Notes under the pieces: generated by a model
Seen by the model: the letters and a program-made list of their open reading frames with translations, nothing else
The model's database searches: none
What the model was told of the DNA's origin: nothing
Assembly: GCA_003524435.1 (NCBI GenBank)
Contig: DQHP01000032.1
Span: forward strand, 1-23,105
DNA from: Microbacterium sp.
Lineage (GTDB): Bacteria; Actinomycetota; Actinomycetes; Actinomycetales; Microbacteriaceae
DNA length: 23,105 nt
Direction of reading: 5' to 3'
Part shown: positions 14,922-22,698 of the stretch, in pieces
How the letters are laid out: every line of letters starts with the position of its first letter
Numbering within the stretch: the stretch's first letter is position 1
Translations under genes and position numbers: made by a program

Positions 14922-15628
14922 CAGGAACCCCCTCCGAAATTAAGAGCGGAAAACTCCGCAAAGAAGGTCGACGTCACCGTCGAAATATCTTCACCGCGAA
15001 GCTTCATCTCCGACTGTGCATCTTCCAACGCCTGCAGATCTGCGTAGAACTCATCCGAATCGCCCGCGGAAGACTCCACCATCGGCGCATCCAGAATCGC
15101 ATCGATTACCGCGGGCAACTGCTGTGCCATCGGTTCGATTGCCATCGGCAAAAGTTGCTCCAACAACTGCTCCACCGCAATATCAACCGCGGCGTTCAAA
15201 AGTCTCTTCTTCAGCAGCAGCATTGGCCCCGCACCCAACGCGGTGACCGGATTCGTCAGCATTGCAACCAGGGCAATCATCGTCGTCGTCACATCGAAGA
15301 TCACTTTGAGCTTCAACGCCAGGATTGCCTCGGCGCCGACATCCATCGCCGTCGATGCGGGCGGCATGATGTCAATCAGCTTCTGAAGATTCTGTGAGCG
15401 ATTCGTATTCCACGCGCTTACCGTGGCAGGCCCCGTCTGACCCCGCATCGCCGTGCTCAAATCGCCATTCATCTTGCGGTCAACCGCCTGGATCACCGAC
15501 TCCAGATCAGTCCCTAGGTTGCGCACCAATGTCGCGCCCTTACGGACCTCATCCTCGTCAATGTCGGGCCATTCAAACCCCAGCTTCTCCATCACCCAGA
15601 CAAGCTCATTCGGCAACATCATCCCCAC
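14921..15628 (-). CDS. Cassette 3 WXG100-like / CpnT N-terminal-like protein (effector carrier)
   Basis: 235 aa starting at a GTG (15628), with GGAGG about 7 nt upstream. Closest to the cassette 1 copy: about 195 of 235 residues identical by eye, differences concentrated at 108-155 and in conservative positions elsewhere. Opens MGMMLPNELVWVMEKLGFEWPDIDEDEV, then a long helix, AWNTNRSQNLQKLIDIM at about 75-92, a hydrophobic helical zone, and an amphipathic tail ending FGGGS. The Gly codons of that tail double as the ribosome binding site (GGAGGGGG) of the TGATG-coupled ADP-ribosyltransferase gene. Interpreted as the secretion or delivery half of a split CpnT-like toxin. Confidence 0.77.
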   Translation of the reverse strand: MGMMLPNELVWVMEKLGFEWPDIDEDEVRKGATLVRNLGTDLESVIQAVDRKMNGDLSTAMRGQTGPATVSAWNTNRSQNLQKLIDIMPPASTAMDVGAEAILALKLKVIFDVTTTMIALVAMLTNPVTALGAGPMLLLKKRLLNAAVDIAVEQLLEQLLPMAIEPMAQQLPAVIDAILDAPMVESSAGDSDEFYADLQALEDAQSEMKLRGEDISTVTSTFFAEFSALNFGGGS

Positions 15629-15677
15629 GGTAAAACCTCCAACGAAGAGCTTATTGGTCGCGTGGCCTCGCTCGCGA

Positions 15678-15693
15678 TGGGGAGAACACCCCG
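15678..15693. promoter_or_regulatory. Palindromic site D upstream of cassette 3
   Basis: TGGGGAGAACACCCCG, arms with two mismatches, 49 nt upstream of the cassette 3 GTG, in the 90-nt gap after the solute-binding lipoprotein gene. On the minus strand it reads CTCCCCATCG at its downstream half, identical to site C over that stretch. Confidence 0.55.
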
Positions 15694-15718
15694 CAGTTGT
15701 AACGTCATGCGCGACGGC

Positions 15719-17410
15719 TCATGGCGTGACCATCCACAGTGCGGCGCTGGGCGTCAGCGTCGCTATTGATCCGTTCCCGGCGGCGACGCCCGTCACATCA
15801 CGATCAACAATCGTCAGAACCGGGTTCGCCGCCAGCGGGAGCGCCACTGCCGCACGGACGATCGTCGCCTCAATCTGTGCGGAGATATCCCGCGCCTCGT
15901 AAATATCGGTCGTCTGCTCGAGCTGTGTGATCAGCTCATCGCGAGCAGGATCCGACTGTCCAGTGATCGAGGCGGCGCCACCGCTGCCCCATTGCGCAGC
16001 AATGTCTGCGGGCGACCGTGGAACAGGTACCCGCGCAATGACGGCATCCCAGCCGCCCTTATCGATGGCAGCATCAAAATCATCTGTGCCACAATCGACG
16101 ACGTTCCACCCCGCCTCAGCCGCGGCAGCGCGCATCGCAGCGAATGCACCGACAGCGAACTCACTGGCCCGGTCGTACAGCACACAGACCGACGCCCCCG
16201 TGGCCACGCCCGCAGCCTCACGCTCCAGCGGCGGATCGCCTTCTGTGGAGCCCAACCTCTGCGTGAAACCTGAGTCTTCGTTCACGATTTCGTAGGCGCG
16301 CGACTCTGCAGCCGTCGTCATCGACGTGCTGGCGGTGTATGCCGCTCGCCACTCTCCCGCGCCGCCATCTGTCAGAGTGCTCGGTGGCACAGCATGTAGG
16401 AATGCTGTTCGCGCCTGCACTCCAGTGAAAATTCCGGACGGCTTCAGCAGAACAGCCCACACAGTTCCGTCGTGCGTGATATTAACAACGAAATCCTTGC
16501 GCTCAAGCTCACGAATCGGCTCTTGGTTCGCGTTCACCGGCGCCATCTGTACGACATCGAGCTCGCCCCCCATCGCGGAGATCGGATCCTCACCCGGCGG
16601 CACGAGTTCGATGCGTGCGACCTGCGGCGTCGCCGCTCCCCGGTATGCCACATTCGGGACCAACCCAACGCCACTACCAGTCACCTCGTCCACGACGAAT
16701 GGGCCACTGGACAGCAGAAGTTCCTTCGGGATATCCGTATCGTCGCCCAGCGCGAAGCCTTCATTCCAGACATCTGCCATCTTTTGCAGCGCCGCCTCGT
16801 CATTGGCCTGAATCGCGGTGATGACGGCCTGCTTGGCCTCCATCGCGTCGTCGATTCCGAGTGCCAACGAACCGAGAACGTGAGCGGGAACCGGCGCGGT
16901 CACTGCGCTTTGCCAATTGTTCACCGGATGCCCCGCCGTCACGTCAACCGAACGGGCGAACTCGTCGATGCTCGGGACTTTCACATACACGGCGCTCGCG
17001 CCCGTAGCATCCGACTCGGCGCCTTCTTCGTCGAAGTAGCCCGCCGTAGCAGCCCACCCGACCAGTAAGTCAGCGGCATCAAGTGGGACGTTATCCGACC
17101 AGGATGGTTCGGTGAGGTCATATCTCACCGTGAACGGGTCATCGCTGACGATCGTGACAGTGCCGAAACTTTCATCGGGAACAAAATCGCCGTCGACGAT
17201 GTCTCCGAAATCACCTCTGATCATTTCGGCGACGTCAATATTGCCCGTCGTGGGTGAAGCGGCGGCGTTCGTCGAGGTGAATTCTCCGGTCCAGCCCACA
17301 ACCACTTCCGTACCCGGCACGACCGTCTCAGGAAGCGCCGGCGAGCACCCCACAAGCGCGATCATGAGCGCGACGGCGCCCACGGCCGCCGCCCGGCGGA
17401 TACTCGTCAT
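15719..17410 (-). CDS. ABC transporter solute-binding lipoprotein, family 5-like (orphan)
   Basis: 563 aa from the ATG at 17410 (GAAGG about 7 nt upstream); the longer frame to 17587 overlaps the 74-aa gene and is rejected. The N-terminus RRAAAVGAVALMIALVGC is a lipoprotein signal with Cys22 in an LVGC lipobox. The body has the features of SBP_bac_5 proteins: a MIRGDFGDIVDGDF-VPDESFGT-like region near 60-75, then YDLTEPSWSDNVPLDAADLLVGW near 90-110, the usual place for the K/DxxxWSDG...TAxDV motif of oligopeptide-binding proteins. No permease or ATPase genes are adjacent, which is unusual. It lies between the T7SS core genes and the effector cassettes and follows the 74-aa gene by 10 nt, so those two are probably one operon. 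Ligand unknown; a T7SS accessory role would be speculation. Confidence 0.8.
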   Translation of the reverse strand: MTSIRRAAAVGAVALMIALVGCSPALPETVVPGTEVVVGWTGEFTSTNAAASPTTGNIDVAEMIRGDFGDIVDGDFVPDESFGTVTIVSDDPFTVRYDLTEPSWSDNVPLDAADLLVGWAATAGYFDEEGAESDATGASAVYVKVPSIDEFARSVDVTAGHPVNNWQSAVTAPVPAHVLGSLALGIDDAMEAKQAVITAIQANDEAALQKMADVWNEGFALGDDTDIPKELLLSSGPFVVDEVTGSGVGLVPNVAYRGAATPQVARIELVPPGEDPISAMGGELDVVQMAPVNANQEPIRELERKDFVVNITHDGTVWAVLLKPSGIFTGVQARTAFLHAVPPSTLTDGGAGEWRAAYTASTSMTTAAESRAYEIVNEDSGFTQRLGSTEGDPPLEREAAGVATGASVCVLYDRASEFAVGAFAAMRAAAAEAGWNVVDCGTDDFDAAIDKGGWDAVIARVPVPRSPADIAAQWGSGGAASITGQSDPARDELITQLEQTTDIYEARDISAQIEATIVRAAVALPLAANPVLTIVDRDVTGVAAGNGSIATLTPSAALWMVTP

Positions 17411-17420
17411 CCGACTACCT

Positions 17421-17645
17421 TCACGCGTAGTCGGTGTCGTCGCGGTTTTCTTCAGCCATCGCGCGGAACGGTTCACTCTCTTCGCTCTCAAGCCACGCTT
17501 TCGCGTGCGCCAGCAGGACTCCAGGTGAGTCTTCTGCCTCCTCAGCGGTGGCAAACGGTCCGATAGTGTCCTCCGACGGGCGCTCATCGGCGCGCACCAC
17601 GGTCTGGGTGGACAGGTTGTACCAGTAGGTCTGTGCTCCGCTCAT
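17421..17645 (-). CDS. Small SPOR/methionine-aminopeptidase-like conserved protein
   Basis: 74 aa. YWYNLSTQTVV, then GPFATAEEAEDSPGVLLAHAKAWLESEE, follows the pattern of short actinobacterial proteins (YWYNxxTxxVE, GPFxTxEEA, RAxAW) often annotated as SPOR domain-containing or methionine aminopeptidase-like. It is cytosolic by sequence and very acidic at the C-terminus. The ribosome binding site is weak (GGGA about 4 nt before the ATG). It ends 10 nt before the solute-binding lipoprotein gene and follows the esx terminator. Function unknown. Confidence 0.72.
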   Translation of the reverse strand: MSGAQTYWYNLSTQTVVRADERPSEDTIGPFATAEEAEDSPGVLLAHAKAWLESEESEPFRAMAEENRDDTDYA

Positions 17646-17690
17646 GTTCCCAATTCTATTCGTTGCTTCTTATTTACTCCCAGACAGGAA

Positions 17691-17735
17691 AAAGGCCGTG
17701 GTGCCAGTTCCCCCCGAACTGGCACCACGGCCTTT
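17691..17735 (-). terminator. Rho-independent terminator of the WXG100 gene
   Basis: A perfect 20-bp stem (arms 17691-17710 and 17716-17735) with a 5-nt loop, ending on the minus strand in TTTTT. It sits 10 nt beyond the stop of the WXG100 gene, so it terminates that transcript and insulates the following small gene. A strong terminator directly behind a small, highly expressed secreted substrate is typical. Confidence 0.92.
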
Positions 17736-17745
17736 AAAGCAATGC

Positions 17746-18024
17746 TTACATCTGGTCGCCGTCGCGGATCTTGTCCGCCATCTGGTCGAGCGCAGTGGCC
17801 ATGTCGTTGACGGCCTCAGCTGCGTCATCGAGCGAAGCGGTGAGGTCGTTGTACGCGGTCGAGTACTGCTCCGACGCGTTCTCCGTCTTGAATCCGTCCT
17901 GGACCAGGTCGTCGATGACGCCCTGGAGGTCCTTCAGCGTGTCGGTGACGGTGGTACGTCCGTCGCGGAGGCGCTGTGCAGCCCCCTCCATCTCGCTGTA
18001 TGTTGCACCAAAGTCATGTGCCAT
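17746..18024 (-). CDS. WXG100-family type VII secretion substrate (variant lacking the Trp-X-Gly)
   Basis: 92 aa, two predicted helices separated by a turn, the size and shape of ESAT-6/CFP-10 family proteins. The turn that normally carries W-x-G reads VQDGFKTENASEQY here, with Gly-Phe in place of the Trp motif; this DGF-x-T/S variant is known to me from other actinobacterial WXG100-type proteins. I see no clear YxxxD/E export signal at the C-terminus. Helix 1: SEMEGAAQRLRDGRTTVTDTLKDLQGVIDDL; helix 2: AYNDLTASLDDAAEAVNDMATALDQMADKI. It is probably secreted as a homo- or heterodimer by the EccC-driven machine encoded immediately upstream. Ribosome binding site GGGAAGG about 8 nt upstream, 80 nt after the eccC stop, with its own terminator. 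Confidence 0.88.
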   Translation of the reverse strand: MAHDFGATYSEMEGAAQRLRDGRTTVTDTLKDLQGVIDDLVQDGFKTENASEQYSTAYNDLTASLDDAAEAVNDMATALDQMADKIRDGDQM

Positions 18025-18104
18025 GAGAACTGCCTTCCCGCGTTCGTGTTCTTTCAGCCTGTCTGGCCTTCGTCAGGCCACTGCGGCCTCGTGAAAAAGA
18101 CTAG

Positions 18105-21100
18105 TCAACGATTCCTCTCTCGCAAACGGGGAGCGCTACCCATGTCACTGCTACCCATCGCCGCAGACTCGGGAACGAGCGGCATCTGCACAGTGATCAT
18201 GCGACCTGCCTGCACGAAAATGCCCCGTCCCGCGGGGAAATCCGAGCGTTTGACACGACCGAACGGCGTCTTGAAAATCGACTCGCCATCGTAAGTATCC
18301 GGCTTCAAGACGATGCCTTGACGTCCGGTCTTCCACTCGCCAAGCACGCCGACGCTTCCGCTGGCCCGGCTGATCTCGGCATCGCCGATCAGAAGATGAT
18401 CGCTGTTATTCATCGCTTGCAGCAACGCACGCATAGGCCGCTCTGCTGGCCCATCCGCGAGGTGCGGCATGTCTTCGATGACGATCATGATGCGACCTTC
18501 GACAGTGTCGCTGGTGACGAGCTCTGTGAGCTCAAGCGCCAGCTCTTTCTCGTCGTCGGGTCGAATGGCACTGCGCACCCACGGACGGAAGTCCTTGAGT
18601 TCGGATCGCCGACTGGCGAGGTGGTACATGCGCACATCCGGGTCGAAGCGTTCCATCGCGACGACGAGAGCCTTCAGCGCATTCGTTCGACCAGAAACCG
18701 GAGGCCCTGAGATCACGAACGACCCGATCGGCTCGAATCCATGCGGAGCGAGCGTATCGTCGGCCACGCCGAAAACGGGCATCCCGTTGACAGTCGCCGG
18801 CATATCAGTCACCGGCACCGTCGTGGGCAGTGCTCCGATTTCAGGAAGGTCACGCACGCCTTCGGCTCTCAACCGCTCGGCAAGAGCGCGCAAGGCCTTG
18901 GTCTGCTCGACGACGTTTGTCGTGCCGCCCAGCACCGCGATCTGCGTCTCGTGTCCGTCGATGATCGCGCGCCCTGGAGCGGATTGCTCATCGAGAATGT
19001 CTCTCGGGGCGTTCAGCAGCATGTACTGGCTGTCATCGCCCATCCGCAACACAACACGGCGCGAAATATTCGATGCCACCGCACTCGGTACGGCATTACC
19101 TCGATCGGCCGTGAGCACCACGTGCACTCCGAGCGTGCGCCCCTCACCAAGGATGCGCATGAAGGTGCGATAAAACGGCGCGCGCCCTGGTGCGTATTCC
19201 CAGTCCTTCTTGAACTCGGGATAGTTATCCAGCATGAGAAGGATGCGCGGCATATTCGGATCCGCGATCTCACGATATTCCTGGACCGTTGCCGCGCTGG
19301 CGGCGGAGAACGCACCAGCCCGGCGATCCATTTCCCGCTCGAGCGTGCGGAAGAGTCGCTGGATGCGCTCGGTGTCAGCGCCATCGACGACCGAGCCGAC
19401 ATGCGGCAGCTCGGCTAGCGGCCCGAGAGCGCCAGTAGCGAAGTCGATGCAATACACCTGAACGCGACCTCGATCAGGACGCATACCCACCGCGGTGGCA
19501 ATGGTCTTCAGAACTGTGGACTTGCCCGACCCGGAGGTGCCGTACACAACGAGCGACCCATCGCGATCCGGCACGAAGACCGCCGGTTCCTGCGCCTGAG
19601 TCTCAGGCACGTCCATCATGGCGAGCGGAATACGCGTGTCGCCATCGTTCGGCAGATCCGCCAACTCCACGACCTCAGCCAGATCATCAAGCCAGGGACG
19701 TCGAGGTTGCGGTAGCCCTGCCGTCTCGCTCGCACGGATGAGCGTGGAAACGATGCGTTTCTGGTCGTTCGGTCCGAGGTCTTCATCATGGGTCTCGGCT
19801 TCTGCCGGACGCTCGGGCTCCCAGTCTGCGCTGGATCCGAATCTCAGCTCGGACACGCGCACATCGACCGCCGTGCCCTCATCCTCGTCCGTCCAACCGC
19901 CGGCATAGGCAGATTGGAATGGCACCAACCGGCCAGGGCCCGTCTTCGCGATCCCTCGACCGGGAATCGTTGCGGGGAAGGTCGACGCAATCGGGTCGTC
20001 TACGACGTCGCGCGAGTCGGCCTCATCCGCCATGCGCAAAGCGATCCGCAGGTTCGTGTTCGCGCGAAGATTGTCCTTGATGACACCAGCGGGGCGCTGG
20101 GTCGCCATGATCAAGTGGATGCCGAGGGATCGACCACGCTGAGCGATATCAACAACGCCGTCAACGAAGTCCGGCATCTCAGACGCCAGAGCCGCGAACT
20201 CGTCGATCACCAGTACGAGCGCCGGAGGGCACTCGGGGTCCTGACGTTTCTCAAGTTCGAGCAGATCCTTGGCCTTCTTGCGGTTGAGGAGGTGCTCGCG
20301 GTAATGCAACTCGGCCCTCAAACTCGTCAGCGCGCGACGCACAAGGTGGGGGCTCAGGTCGGTGACCAGGCCGACGCAGTGCGGCAATTCCACACAGTCG
20401 GCGAAAGCGGAGCCGCCCTTGTAGTCAATGAAGAGGAACGTGACGCGGTCTGGGCTGTGCGCTGCGGCCATGCCCAGCACCCACGCCTGCAGAAACTCGG
20501 ACTTTCCCGCACCGGTCGTGCCGCCGACGAGCGCGTGTGGTCCCTGCGTGCGCAGGTCGAGAGTCATCGCGTCGCTGGGCCCCTGACCGATGATCGCCCG
20601 GAGCGTGCCAGTCTTCTTCAGCCTCGGCCGCGGAGTCGGTGAGCGGTCGACGATCGTGTTGTTCTGCCGCCACCGCTCGATAACAATCTGTGGGTCCTCG
20701 GCGATTGCCGGATCCACCAGTTGCAAAAACATGACCGCGTTCGGGATGTCGGATGCATCGTGCACGACGGTACTGGCATCCACCACCGGCGACATGCGCC
20801 TCGCCAGCATGTGCATATAGGCGTTAGAGACGCCCTCTACTCGCACCTTCTCGAAATACTCACCGGTGCGAACGAGTCCGACCTGAGCTTCCTCGAGGCC
20901 TGTCGTGACGTCGATGTAGCTGCGACACACAGCCGGCAGGGACTCGACCGTAGGCGAAACGAAGATGGCGTGGACGCCGTGATCGGCACCGCGGTCGAGG
21001 ACATCGGTTAACCGTCCACGATCCACCGGAGCGTCGCTGCTGACGAAGACGACCACCGATACGGGGGGCGTCTTTTTATGGTCAGCCGCCGCACGCGCAA

Positions 21101-22667
21101 CATCGGTGCCGTAGAGCAGGGGATTCCAGTCGTCTTTGAACGGTCCACGGGGCTCGTTAATACCCTCGGCGCCGCCGGCGGCGCGCTGGACATAATCCTC
21201 CAACATGCTCAGCAGCGCGGCACCAGTGGGCGCGGAGTCGGCAAGTGCCATGCCCTGGAACGGACTCTTCTCGCTGGAGGTGTGGGGCATCCATTTCAGC
21301 CAGTCAAGCTCTGCTGTCCACGAGGAGTCTGCAAAAGCGACGGCGACAACGTCGTTGGGCGCATGCAGCCCGAAAATCTGCACGGCAAGTCCGCGCATCG
21401 CGTCTGCGGCCAGGTTTTGGGAGCCGGCGATTCCGATCGATCCCGCATCGGCGAGGAGTTCAAACACCGGGACGTCGTCCACGTTCGCGTAGCGCTCTTG
21501 CAGCCGCTCGATCCGTTCGATGAACTCAGGGAGCCCATCGGGAGAATCCATCTCTGCGATCTCGTTGCGCGCAGGAAGACGACAACTCCCCAAACGCATC
21601 CCGAGGAAGTTCCAGTGCTCCGGGCGTCTCGTCCACAGCATCGGCCCGAGGCGCATCGCATGTTCGAAGACTTCTGCCACGGGCGGAGCTTCGGTATTAC
21701 GCGCTTCTTCTTCTTCTGGCTTACCGCGGAAGAAATCCTCCTCCAACTGCTCGTACTGCCGTTCAAAAAGCAAGTACTCGTGGTTGGAGCTCTTCTTCTC
21801 CTGCACTGACTGATTGATGATGTTTCCGAGCGCCATTAGCGGCGTCATCACGATCATGAGCAGCGAACGGGGGTTGCCGTTCATCGTGTACAACGCGGCC
21901 CCCATCAAGATCGGGGTGATCAGGATCGGCCACGGGAACATTTTGCCGATTTTCTCGGTGGGAAGCCGCGGCGGCTTGAATCCCGTCCCCGGATAGCGCA
22001 CCTCAACGCGCGGGCTGCGGTTGAACATGAGACCGCCACCGCGCTCGATGATCGGCTCTTCCGATGCAGTGCCGTCGAAAGATCGCGCGAGGCGAAGTTC
22101 GAGCGTGGTCCCGCCGATGATGAAGGGTTCGCCTTCTTCGACACGCACACGCTGCACAGCAATGCCGTCGACCAGCACACCGTTCGCGGAGTTCAGGTCG
22201 ACAACTTCAATCTGCGTGCCGATTTCGAGTCGAGCGTGACGCTTTGACACCATCGGGTCGGCAAGAACGACATCATTGCTCGCCTCGCGGCCGATAACGA
22301 CGTGTCCGGCGGCGATCGGAAATTCCTGGCCAGCCAGGGCACCCGCGGTCGCACGCAGCACTCCCACGATCTCGCGTTGCCCGGCGCCTGCGTAGTTGGG
22401 TCCGTAGTTGAGAATGGATGCTGCGAAGCCAGAACCGATCGACGCTTCGCCGATCGGTACATCCGGCTGTAGCGGGACCAGGCGTTCGCCAGTCGGAGGT
22501 GCCACGGCCAGCGTGACGATGTCCCCCTCGGCAACAGGCGTTGACCGGGTTGGATCTGCTTCCGCGACATAACGAGCAACGTCGCCCGCGGTTGCGGTCG
22601 AGTCTGTCGTGATCACGATGTCGACAGGGTCCCCCACCTGGCGGTGCAGGGTCAGCTTCAGCCTCAT
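18105..22667 (-). CDS. eccC: Type VII secretion ATPase EccC/EssC with N-terminal FHA domain
   Basis: Motor of the type VII secretion machine, 1520 aa, membrane-anchored. Layout: a beta-rich N-terminal domain about 1-95; an FHA domain about 105-190 (IGREASNDV at 125-133, SKRHARLEI at 141-149, NSANGV at 159-164); two membrane helices about 243-262 and 268-286; a long coupling region; then three FtsK/SpoIIIE-type ATPase domains. P-loop 1 GGTTGAGKS at 715-723 with Walker B LVIDEFAAL is intact. P-loop 2 TSGSGKS near 1045 has Walker B LLMLDNY. P-loop 3 GPPVSGRTN near 1322 lacks the canonical GKS/T, so domain 3 is probably inactive. An FHA domain at the N-terminus is typical of EssC (T7SSb), rather than mycobacterial EccC, which makes this a hybrid-looking machine in an actinobacterium. 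GAGGG precedes the ATG. It lies 31 nt after an FHA-domain gene. Confidence 0.93.
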   Translation of the reverse strand: MRLKLTLHRQVGDPVDIVITTDSTATAGDVARYVAEADPTRSTPVAEGDIVTLAVAPPTGERLVPLQPDVPIGEASIGSGFAASILNYGPNYAGAGQREIVGVLRATAGALAGQEFPIAAGHVVIGREASNDVVLADPMVSKRHARLEIGTQIEVVDLNSANGVLVDGIAVQRVRVEEGEPFIIGGTTLELRLARSFDGTASEEPIIERGGGLMFNRSPRVEVRYPGTGFKPPRLPTEKIGKMFPWPILITPILMGAALYTMNGNPRSLLMIVMTPLMALGNIINQSVQEKKSSNHEYLLFERQYEQLEEDFFRGKPEEEEARNTEAPPVAEVFEHAMRLGPMLWTRRPEHWNFLGMRLGSCRLPARNEIAEMDSPDGLPEFIERIERLQERYANVDDVPVFELLADAGSIGIAGSQNLAADAMRGLAVQIFGLHAPNDVVAVAFADSSWTAELDWLKWMPHTSSEKSPFQGMALADSAPTGAALLSMLEDYVQRAAGGAEGINEPRGPFKDDWNPLLYGTDVARAAADHKKTPPVSVVVFVSSDAPVDRGRLTDVLDRGADHGVHAIFVSPTVESLPAVCRSYIDVTTGLEEAQVGLVRTGEYFEKVRVEGVSNAYMHMLARRMSPVVDASTVVHDASDIPNAVMFLQLVDPAIAEDPQIVIERWRQNNTIVDRSPTPRPRLKKTGTLRAIIGQGPSDAMTLDLRTQGPHALVGGTTGAGKSEFLQAWVLGMAAAHSPDRVTFLFIDYKGGSAFADCVELPHCVGLVTDLSPHLVRRALTSLRAELHYREHLLNRKKAKDLLELEKRQDPECPPALVLVIDEFAALASEMPDFVDGVVDIAQRGRSLGIHLIMATQRPAGVIKDNLRANTNLRIALRMADEADSRDVVDDPIASTFPATIPGRGIAKTGPGRLVPFQSAYAGGWTDEDEGTAVDVRVSELRFGSSADWEPERPAEAETHDEDLGPNDQKRIVSTLIRASETAGLPQPRRPWLDDLAEVVELADLPNDGDTRIPLAMMDVPETQAQEPAVFVPDRDGSLVVYGTSGSGKSTVLKTIATAVGMRPDRGRVQVYCIDFATGALGPLAELPHVGSVVDGADTERIQRLFRTLEREMDRRAGAFSAASAATVQEYREIADPNMPRILLMLDNYPEFKKDWEYAPGRAPFYRTFMRILGEGRTLGVHVVLTADRGNAVPSAVASNISRRVVLRMGDDSQYMLLNAPRDILDEQSAPGRAIIDGHETQIAVLGGTTNVVEQTKALRALAERLRAEGVRDLPEIGALPTTVPVTDMPATVNGMPVFGVADDTLAPHGFEPIGSFVISGPPVSGRTNALKALVVAMERFDPDVRMYHLASRRSELKDFRPWVRSAIRPDDEKELALELTELVTSDTVEGRIMIVIEDMPHLADGPAERPMRALLQAMNNSDHLLIGDAEISRASGSVGVLGEWKTGRQGIVLKPDTYDGESIFKTPFGRVKRSDFPAGRGIFVQAGRMITVQMPLVPESAAMGSSDMGSAPRLRERNR
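18127..18159. promoter_or_regulatory. Palindromic site E, overlapping the 3' end of eccC, upstream of the WXG100 gene
   Basis: 18127-18142 reads CGGGGAGCGCTACCCA (two mismatches from a perfect palindrome), and a second CTACCCATCG half-site follows at 18151-18160. On the minus strand two TGGGTAG blocks therefore occur in tandem. The site lies within the last codons of eccC and about 100 nt upstream of the WXG100 start. Weaker than B-D because of coding constraint. Confidence 0.4.
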
Positions 22668-22698
22668 TCGTATCCCTCAGTCATCTGTTCTTGCTCGT

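Noticed and set aside
17411..17587. N-terminal extension of the solute-binding lipoprotein
   Set aside because: It overlaps the 74-aa gene; the signal peptide with lipobox starts at 17410.
18064..18080. Small hairpin (TGGCCT/AGGCCA) between eccC and the WXG100 gene as an eccC terminator
   Set aside because: Only a 6-bp stem with no U-run on the minus strand; it may simply be part of the leader.
19788..20642. 284-codon plus-strand frame inside eccC
   Set aside because: Antisense to the best-conserved ATPase region; composition typical of a shadow frame.
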